Assembly: GCA_034620365.1 (NCBI GenBank) | Contig: JAQGEQ010000071.1 | Location: 5,394,001-5,458,000 of the forward strand | From: Pegea sp. RAD2-039 | Taxonomy: Eukaryota; Chordata; Thaliacea; Salpida; Salpidae | Direction: 5' to 3' | Length of the DNA: 64,000 nucleotides | Shown here: positions 55,340-64,000 of the stretch, piece after piece | Position numbering within the stretch: the stretch's first letter is position 1 | Layout of the letters: each line of letters begins with the position of its first letter | The notes under the pieces: model-generated | Told to the model about the DNA's origin: nothing | Databases searched by the model: none | Seen by the model: only the letters and a program-made list of their open reading frames with translations | Made by a program: the position numbers and the translations under genes

Positions 55340-56803
55340 ATTTGTACATATGGTTTAAATGGAAAAAGCAGTTTGAACGGATGAAGAGATGAAAAATTAA
55401 AATTCGCAGCTTCAAGAAAAAGGAAATAATATCGCCAAAACACGACACCATTGGGTGGTTGCTAAATTCCATAAAAGCTTTTGTGTAAAAAGCCAATAAA
55501 AGAAAAATGCAGTTTTGTCGACGAAATGATGTGCTATGAATAATGATGAGTTGAAACAATCAATAGAGCAGCAAAACATCTAGTTTGAAACAAGGATGAT
55601 GATGATGATAGTTGGTAATGACGTAATAATAGTTTATAGCAGCAACCTTCATCATTCAGTCTGGATGCATATCGCATCGAAACGTCGATAAATGAAAATT
55701 AAGATAAAATAAAGCAGCAGAAGGGTGAAAAGCAAGTTTACAAAGGTGCAGAGACTTTTGCAGAAGCGTTTGGCAGCAATTTTTTCTACATTACCAACTA
55801 TAAGCCGGTGTTGTGGAGTAGAAAATGTTTGTAGGTCGCTTTGTACATGAACAGAAGTTGACTAATCGACTGAGGTGATTAGATAAAGCAAGCACCTCGG
55901 TGACGGCAGATGAAATTGTACTAGCACAAAAACAACTAATGTACACGTCCTTATAGTGTCCTGAGAAGTTGAGAAGGCAGTCTCTTTTGTCGGTTCATGA
56001 TTTGCTGGTGAGTGAAATGGTTGGTTGGCTAGATGATGAAGCAACAAGTAAAAAAAATGGTCATCTAGTTTTTGGTTGGTCAGCTGGTTGGTTTGGTCAA
56101 TTTTGGTCAAGTTTCATGATTGGCAATCAGCTGGTTTGTGGAAGTTGAAAAATCACGATCGATGAAAGATTCGAAACTGATAAGTTAAAAGATAGATGCA
56201 AATATGGTAGGAAGATATAAGGCGATGATACAAGAAGGCACTAAAGATGTTGGAGTCACGTGACCAGCTGATCAGATAAGACTGCCCATAATTCTGCATG
56301 AAATAAGCTGGAAGGCACACACGGAAGTAAGACAACACTGCCCAGTTAGCCACTGACTGAAGTCTAGACGAAAAGGGGGGCAGTACAAACACAAATATCA
56401 AAGAGAAGGAAACACATTAATTGTGGATTAGTTGGGCTCTTCAAGGACCCGAGCTAATTAGTTAGTAGATGGTCAGCTAGTTGGTTGTCAACTGCAAATA
56501 CACTGCACTAGAAAATTGTTCGTTATCTCAATCAATTAATCGTTTGGCTGGTTCGAAACATAGATGGTTCGCCAGCAACCATTCCCGAACCAAAATAGCA
56601 ACAACAATAGTTAAAAGGTACAGAATTATAAATAAACGAATTGATAGATGGTTTTTAAGCAAAAAATCCACCACTAGATGGCGCGGTTCAAAAAAATTTT
56701 AATCAAATTTTTCTCTACTTTGGAAGTTCTGTTACAAGTAAAAAGCGAAAAGCGAGAAAGTTCGCTTTGAAGCGAATGTTTCAATGATTCAAATAGTAGC
56801 AGA
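55340..56803 (-). other. CCND: Predicted cyclin D 3' UTR
   Basis: Purine-biased on the plus strand like the cyclin introns, with no conserved coding. It carries a short GAT repeat at about 55593-55608 and, at 56015-56140 and about 56430-56490, repeated GGTT/TTGG units that read as CCAACC/CCAAC on the transcript. Confidence 0.45.
55593..55608. repeat. Short GAT microsatellite
   Basis: About five GAT units (GATGATGATGATGATA) within the predicted cyclin D 3' UTR. Confidence 0.6.
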
Positions 56804-59800
56804 TCAAAATACCAAATCAACATCTGTAGGGGTAGAATCAACTAATCGGCATTCGTGTTGGCTTGAGATATCACCATGTACGTTGTCAACTAGCATGCCA
56901 TTGGCAGTAATTTGACCACAAATTTGTTGCTGGTCGTTCATATCAACTCCATTAGATCCATTCTTACCATTCGTCGTCGAAGTAGGATGTGTAGCGACGT
57001 GGAGTAGATTAGCTTTTAAAGTTGCTTCTACCTGCTCCAAGCACCAGGCTAACATATCCTGCAATAAATTAGTGATTTGGTTAGTTTATAAGGTAACTTC
57101 CTTTACGATAGAATTTGTTAAAAATAATTGACAATTTTTAAGTAGGTAATAAAGTGAAGTTAGCTTTTTGGTGATTTCTAATTTGACTTATGGTTAGGAT
57201 GTATTTGATGTTAAATCAGCCATTACTATAGAAGTATTTATACAAAAAGATATTTGGCGAAGAGACGGCCGAACAAAGCAACAAAAGGAATATTCACGAA
57301 AAACTATTCTAAAAAATCTTCTTTTTACTGAGTAATGTTGTAAATAGAAAACATTCCAAACAATTAAATTGATTCTATCTTCAACTGAAATATCTTCACA
57401 AGACATCTGAAGATTTAATTGTTTTAAAGAGATTACAAAGTAGAATAAAGTTGATACAAAGTAGTCGTGTATACATGCAGAGAAACAGGAATGGCAAGTT
57501 TGCATGAAATTGAAGCAAGTAAGTAATGCTTGTAAGTGTTTATTCATACGAAACCAAGATGTTTTGATGATGTACATACACTAGAACAAGCACAAAGGCC
57601 AAGCACATACATACAAGTCTATCAAGTACTCAACAACACTCTTCTATTTGTTCATTTAGTTTCTTCTTTCTTCTGCAACACGTGGCAACAGATTTTCTCC
57701 TTCAAACAAAAGCTTTCTAAAAACTTATTTCGTTCTTGAGACAGACTTCCTTGGAAGAGTTATTTGTAAGTTTCATTGAGATGGTTTGAAAAGCAGGAAA
57801 ACCAACTGTTGCTTTGCTTTATTACAATAATATTTCCATTGCTAATGAGGCTTCCAACATTTTTTCAGATAATTAAGAGAATTTTGTGCAAAAAAAGCTA
57901 ATAAATGTTTAAAACAAACAATTCTATCTAAATCTATACCACCCAGGATACAACTAATGGATATTTGATTAAAGCTAAAATTAAACAGATCACTATCGAA
58001 GAAAGAGCAATTCCAAATGTAGATGATGAAATCGACAATGAACTGATCTTACTTCAAAGAAATTCCAGGAAATATTTTGAAAACAGTCAATAAAATGTGG
58101 TGAGAAATATGTGAACGAGTTAAAGATGACAAGTTGCTCCAAAGCTTAAAAAATAACTCTCACCAGTTCCCATAAACAATAAAGAATTCTTCAATGATCA
58201 AATCAAAAGAAGATTTGATGAAATTACAGATTCCGATTAAATTGAGAAATGTGAGGTTCAGTAGACAATTTCAAGCACGCATATACACTTGGCTAGTTGA
58301 TATAGAGCGCTTATATTTAGAATTAAAGTATTTGAAACAAGTAGAAGTGGTTAGAAGATAAGTTTTAGTGGAACAAACAAGCTCAGATACAAACGGGCGT
58401 CCCAATTAACAAGCTAGTCAAATCTTAGATACAGTAATTTAAAAACTCTTAAACACAATAAAACTCCGACAAAAAGCTTTTAAACATTTACATTGAGCTT
58501 CACAACTAACCAGCTATAACTAAGCACTTGAGGCTGGTGGATGTTGAAACAAAGATGCAGAGATGAATGTGCTCTCTTAAAGAGTGGAGTACATTTGAAA
58601 AAGTTCCGAAAATGTGATGAGAAGAAAGACAAGTAAATGGAAGAGAAATGAAACAATCAGGTTGAGATTTGAAGCACTTCGATTGTAAATGGAAGTTTTG
58701 TGAATAAACGAAATTAGGCAGGCAGAAATATTTCTCTTCAAATAAATTGTACAAAACTTGACATAATTATGAATTGAAAAAAGACCCAGTGTGTAAACAG
58801 CAAACTTATTTCACGAGTTGGAAACTTATAAGCAAATGAAAAGACCATAAATCTCTTCTACTATTTATTTATTTCTTTTATTCTCTTACTTGCTTATGAG
58901 TTCAACAAGAACTAACGAATCATGGTAACTAGCAAAGTACATACCATAGTGCTAGCACTCAAATAATTTGTACTGTTAACTTGAAAATCAGTTGATATTT
59001 TCAAATCCAATATCTACATCTTTAATAATTTGCTTGGTGCTTTGCTTAAACTAAGTTTTTCTATTCATTGACAAATTTAGCTAATTCAATCAAAGTAACG
59101 TCATAGGCATACTAAGTTAGAAGCGCACGGCACCGCTCATACACACCTCTATAGCTAACTTAGCTGGTTCATAAGTTAGCGGATAATTTAGAAATATATT
59201 TGAAGGATTTTGAGATAAAAATGTTGAACAAATTTCACAAATTTTTTGACATCTTTGAAAATCACAAAAAAAAAACAAGATGAGAAAATTTGAAGAATCA
59301 AAATTGAAAGTTAGATAACTTGGAAGAAAACTCCATTAGTTGCTCGCGTTTTATGTAAATGAGTTAGTAGTAACAAGCAAACTGTTGAGCAAGTCAAAAT
59401 TTAACTCGATGAAAAGTCAACAATTAAGTTAGTTGGTGTATTTGATAACATTGTGAACGGAAAAGATATTTTATGAGAAGTCTTGTTCAAATACAACAGA
59501 CTGGCTAGTTCACTAAGCTGCCATTTCAAGCTCTTCGCTTAACAAAAACTTATTTTGTTATGTTTTATTACCGATGGTAAAAGGAACAGTGAATGGCTAA
59601 CAAAACCTTGCCAGATTTTTGTTGTATCAGTAGAAAGATCAGGATCTTACCGAGTCAATTCCCGTGATTTGATTCACTTTTCTTAAAAGTCTTTGACGAG
59701 TGGATGATGGTGAGGAAAGCGGTAAATCGATCACAGCAGCTCCTACACTTCCACTAGCAATTAGCGAAGGAGAATGAACTGAAAATTTGTGATCTGAGAA

Positions 59801-62800
59801 TAAAAATTTGATGAAAAACTAAAAGTTGAGTTGAAGAAAGTGAAAAGTAAAAGACAAACAATACTGAAAATTTTGCAAGTGCTTGTAGACATATATGAGC
59901 AAATACTTCATATAAAAAGGTGATTAGGGGCGTTGGCAACAAACTAAAACATCAAATATCAAAGGCTGAGGTAGAAATAAGAGGAAACATGACAAAACTC
60001 CAGTAAATAGTGACTTAGTATTTGTGGTTAGTGAATGAAAGATGACGACGGTAAAATATGCGTAGGTTCTTTTGTCTCGGTAATATAAACTAAATAAGCT
60101 GGTAGTTACCGCCAAATAGTTTCAACTTTAATCGACATCAACACCAAAAGTTAATCAAAAAATGAAGATTTTTAGGGTCTTACCGGTACAGCAAAGGTGG
60201 ATGAAGGTAAGAGCTTGCTTTCGGGCTATCATGGAAGATTCAGGATTAAGACCTAAATCATGAATAATCGGATCCACAAAATCAACTGCTGTTACTGCAA
60301 GCACGTCCCATCTCAATCTCATCAATAACAACTTCTCAAATGACTGAAAAGGAATGAAAATATCGATGAGAAACTTGGGAAGGTAGAAATTTTTGTGTTA
60401 TTAAAAAGTAAATTAGTTTTAACACCGATGATTTTAATCAGAAAGCAAATTGAAAAGATTGCACAAAACATAAGACAACTTCAAGGAAATAAGGAACTAA
60501 TAAAAAAAATATGCCGTGTTAAGAAATTCAGTTAAAGCGCTTTTATCTGACGAGAAAAGCATTTGCCCTTAATAAAAATTATGCCATCACCACCACAGTA
60601 GGAAAGGCATTCCACAGAAATTCTCTCTATTGAAAAACTAGATAAAATATCAAATTCACGGTTGGTGGTATTCTCTCACATATCAGCATTCACTAGACTA
60701 GACAGGCAACGTTGTTGAAATGATGTTCACAATTTGTAGAACTAATACCTCATGTAAAACAACTAACTATGGAGATAAGTTATTTGCAAAGAGGCAGTAA
60801 AATGCAAGTTACAAATCGAAGTAGAAATTTTCAAAAGCTTAAAGTTGGTGTACAAGTATTTAATCTTAGCCTAATGACCTAATGACTTTATTTATGGCCT
60901 TTAAAAGAATATTTTCACAGATTTTGCTTGAAAAAAGGGTTTTAACATTTGCATAATCAAATAAAGCTTCTAAAGTATAAAGTTTCAAATTATATTCTTA
61001 TGGTAGACTGTAAGTTTAAAAATTAAATCTTTTAACAAAATATTTTATTCTTGGCTTGTGAAGATGGTTTTAATTTGATAAAAGTGAAATATTATTAAAT
61101 TTTCATTTATACATCAATAGACAGGACATAATCTTGTAGAGTTTAAAAATCAGATTTAAAAAAGATCAATTTCACTTAATTTCACATAAAAATCAATATT
61201 TTTAAAACAACTTTCAATTATTCAGAGTTATATGATAAAAAAATATTCAAATTTAAACTAAACTTCATATGTACAGACAATAAAGGTTTAGATTCATAAA
61301 TGATTTCTAACAAAGAAAATGTTTTAAAAGAAATAGAAGATTTATCTTGAACAAAAATTAACCAATCAAAAAATACTGACATCAAGATAAGCTTTCAAAG
61401 CAATGCCTTGTTTAAAATAGCTTTAAAAATAATGAGGTAATTGGCAATAAATAGATGAGATTGAATGTGGTGAAGACCTGAGATTTAAATCAAGTTTGTT
61501 TAATCATAAGTATTTAAAGCACAAGGACAAAAAGCCAGAACAAAAATGCCAAATCAGCATAAAATAGATGAAGAAAATGTGAAAGTAATTATTGAATTTT
61601 TTAAACTTTATATAGATATATGTAAAAAAAATCGTTGTTAGTGACATCATACAAAATTGCCTTTGGTGTTGGCATGGTGTAGTCATGCACCAGTAAGCAG
61701 CTTGTACTGCAGTTAGCAACATGTAAATGAAAACTCAGCAAAATCAAACTAACTTACCAATAAGTCGTTAGCTGATACTGAGTAATCGGTATAAATCACT
61801 AACTTCTCAGTGGTTAAGGGTAATGTCTCTTTCACCTGTAAGAACAAATTAGGAAATAAGATCCAAATTCGATTGGCAATCCGAATTTAAAATGTTTAAA
61901 AATAAACTGAAAAAATCGAAGGTACTTAAGAAAACATTATTAAAGTTTTTATTTAAATACTGGTATGAATATCAGAGTTAAATTGTTTGTTTTATAAATG
62001 ATTTTTATATCAAATTCAAAGCTTCAAAGTTATGTTCTGATTGTTAGAAACAACTTACATTAGAATAACAAAAACAAAACTATTCAAAGTTAAATTATTA
62101 AGATTAGTTAAACATATGTGAAATGAAACAATAGCTGCTGATGAACAAGTTTATTCAGATATTCTTATGACAACAAATCTATGAGCTACAATAACAAGCA
62201 GGTTGAATCCAAAGAAAATCAGAAAATTAAATCATCAGAATGTTTAAAGGGATTTTATGAAGGATTCATTATAGAATTCAAAATGTTTGAAGTTATATTT
62301 GTTGTCATAATGTTGAAAAACGACAAGTTTCAAGTAGAAATTCAACTTAAAAGATGTTGAATCAACATTTGATCATTTGAATTCATTCATAAAATTGTTT
62401 TCAAACTAAAAATTTGTTTAAATGCAACAAAAAAGTTGCTATTACCTTGGAAGCCAGTAACATACAAGCTGAACCAAGTGACTGTAATTGGCCTCGTTGG
62501 ATTGGACAAACACTTAGAAATCGGTCTAAGTAGTTCATAGCCAAAGGAAATACGTCCACTTCACGTTCTTGTTCATCACAAACCTGTATAACAAGCAGAA
62601 GAGTTGATAACTTCAATAATTGAACATCATGTAATACATCACAAGATTTAAAATTGATAAATAACTAATCTTATCTCTAGCTTATCAGAATTATTGGTTA
62701 ATTTTACATCAAATATCAAAGCTACATATGTAGAATATTTTCAACTTACCTTTATCTTATTATTCAACAATATAAAACTAATTTCAATAAATAACAGTTG

Positions 62801-63331
62801 AAAATATTCAATTTATCAATTTAATATGTAAAAAGCAATAATGGTATAAATATAATAATTATTATTATTTAAAGAACTATCAATTAATACTATAATATAT
62901 TATACTAAGTAATATTATATAGTGTATTACTATATTATCTACTAATACTTATAAAATATCTGTTAAAGAATTAAATTTTAAGTATATAAGTAAAATATTA
63001 AGAAATATATTTCTTTAACTCATCAAATTTATCTTTGCACATTTTATCTAACATCTATAATCAATATTGATAAGTCTAATCAAAGATAATAAAAAGTAAA
63101 TAGATGATCAAAATAAGAAGTATTTACTTGCATCATCCAAGTTGCTACAATTTGTCTCATGTAAGGTTGAATATCCAGTTGAACACATTCAAAATAGTTA
63201 GTATGAATCACATATTTGTCTTCTAGATCCAATAAGTTTTTTAATACACGACGATCTTGTAGTAAGACTGGATCTTTCTTGGCTCTTATGAGTCGTTCCC
63301 CGACATATGTTTCTCCACAAACCAAACTCAT
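56804..63331 (-). CDS. CCND: G1/S-specific cyclin D, 6 exons
   Basis: Regulatory subunit of CDK4/6 that drives phosphorylation of Rb-family proteins in G1. Exons: 63331-63128, 62583-62446, 61835-61758, 60343-60184, 59793-59651 and 57058-56804; 978 nt, 325 aa (human CCND2 289). The N-terminus has LVCGE, matching the LxCxE Rb-binding motif of D cyclins. The cyclin box follows: YFECVQLDIQPYMRQIVATW, EVDVFPLAMNYLDRFLSV, MLLASKVKETLPLTTEKL, IYTDYSVSANDLL, then FEKLLLMRLRWDVLAVTAVDF. The second cyclin fold has TDHKFSVHSPSLIASGSVGAA. The end carries STPTDVDLVF, the threonine phosphodegron of vertebrate D cyclins (TPTDV), preceded by an Asn/Gly/Gln-rich spacer of about 50 residues. The exon-5 acceptor at 59793 was chosen over a nearer AG because it restores DHKFSV. 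Introns 3 and 5 are 1.4 and 2.6 kb; intron 2 is about 0.6 kb. Confidence 0.95.
57059..59650 (-). other. CCND: Cyclin D intron 5, 2.6 kb
   Basis: Largest intron of the gene, just before the exon coding the C-terminal degron. It is purine-biased on the plus strand and contains no coding segment I can support on either strand. Confidence 0.55.
60344..61757 (-). other. CCND: Cyclin D intron 3, 1.4 kb
   Basis: Splits the first cyclin fold between YSVSANDLL and SFEKLLLMRL. No other gene or recognisable element is seen in it. Confidence 0.55.
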
Positions 63332-64000
63332 CTTAACAAGATCTTTTCAAAATATTCAAACTATTTGTATAAACACCACAAAACTTGACACTTAATAATT
63401 TAAAAATGTACCATTCTGTTACCACAAACCAAGTAAATTTTGTGCAGGCTAAAAACAATAAAACATTTAATTATATATATAACTTATATTAAAAAATATA
63501 GTTTAATTATTATTCTTTTATCAGATTAACATTGCTATAAGCTAGAAAATGTAAGCTTATTTTTGCAAGCTTTTCTTAACAGTTAAGTTTTAGACTTTAT
63601 CCAAAATATCAATAAAATAACATGTCCAACAATAGGTCTATATTAAATTAAAAATTAATCTCTAAAAAGTTGTTAATACATAATTTAAATTAATTATTTA
63701 TTTCATAAGTATTTTAAAAATTTAAAGTAGAAAATCATGTCCATATATTTCATAACATTACATGAAATGTTATAAATAAACAATAAAATATTTACAAATA
63801 ATTGCTTCACATATTCAACAATATATTTCAAGTATATAAAATAAAATTTTAATATTTATTAAAAGTAATATGACACAAATTAAAGCACTTACAAAATATT
63901 AAAAGGTGAAAACTAATCTAAGTACTGACAAATAAGTTACAACAAATATATCAATTATATAATGTAGATGAAAATATTTAGAAAAAATATTCTAAAAACA
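63332..64000. other. CCND: Cyclin D 5' flank, possible UTR exon
   Basis: Very AT-rich. On the minus strand, 63448-63412 looks like a small 5' UTR exon (acceptor GTTTTTAG before it, GTACAT donor after it), and GAAAAG just upstream of the start codon could be the matching acceptor. The evidence is splice-like motifs only. Nothing else is recognised to the window edge. Confidence 0.3.

Noticed and set aside
55862-56401. Minus-strand frames of 82 codons below cyclin D
   Set aside because: They lie in the predicted cyclin D 3' UTR, are made of simple repeats or low-complexity sequence, and show no domain.
59780-59793. Nearer acceptor for cyclin D exon 5
   Set aside because: Using the closer AG keeps frame but removes DHKFSV, which corresponds to a conserved segment in vertebrate D cyclins.

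Overview
This is a nuclear window from an AT-rich, intron-bearing animal genome. I recognise five multi-exon genes and assembled them exon by exon; in each model every junction keeps frame and the total length is divisible by three. They are a vitamin D/pregnane X receptor-like nuclear receptor (minus, 15.6-31.2 kb), an SLC22-like transporter (minus, 37.4-40.0 kb), cytosolic aspartate aminotransferase (plus, 42.4-44.5 kb), the selenocysteine-tRNA synthase SEPSECS (minus, 45.0-47.4 kb) and a D-type cyclin (minus, 56.8-63.3 kb). Two intronless genes lie at the left end: a charged coiled-coil protein (minus, 0.7-1.9 kb) and a C-type-lectin-like membrane protein (plus, 5.0-5.8 kb).

Organism: cyclin D, SEPSECS, SLC22 and a zinc-finger nuclear receptor make it a metazoan. 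The receptor has a VDR/PXR-type P-box (CEGCKGFF), not the CESCKAFF usual in protostome HR96/DAF-12 relatives. That hints at a deuterostome, perhaps a tunicate, but this rests on one gene and is only an inference.

Layout: 0-6 kb holds the two intronless genes. From 5.8 to about 13.3 kb is AT-rich sequence with no gene I can see. The receptor follows; its introns are purine-rich on the plus strand, and this skew runs on to about 13.3 kb, beyond the last exon I can identify. From 31.2 to 37.4 kb is intergenic and contains a less AT-rich island with a broken gag-like fossil. The transporter and the aminotransferase are divergent, separated by 2.4 kb that holds a tRNA-Ser-derived SINE; related repeat copies sit inside the last aminotransferase intron. 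The aminotransferase and SEPSECS are tail to tail with 0.5 kb between stop codons. A gene-poor stretch runs from 47.4 to 55.3 kb, followed by cyclin D with a predicted 3' UTR of about 1.5 kb.

The genes do not form a pathway. They are separate housekeeping, metabolic, cell-cycle and signalling genes. Splicing shows two local habits: occasional AAG acceptors, and acceptor-like AGs just upstream of nearly every start codon. The second would fit spliced-leader trans-splicing or short 5' UTR introns. No CRISPR array, operon, rRNA or intact tRNA gene was seen.
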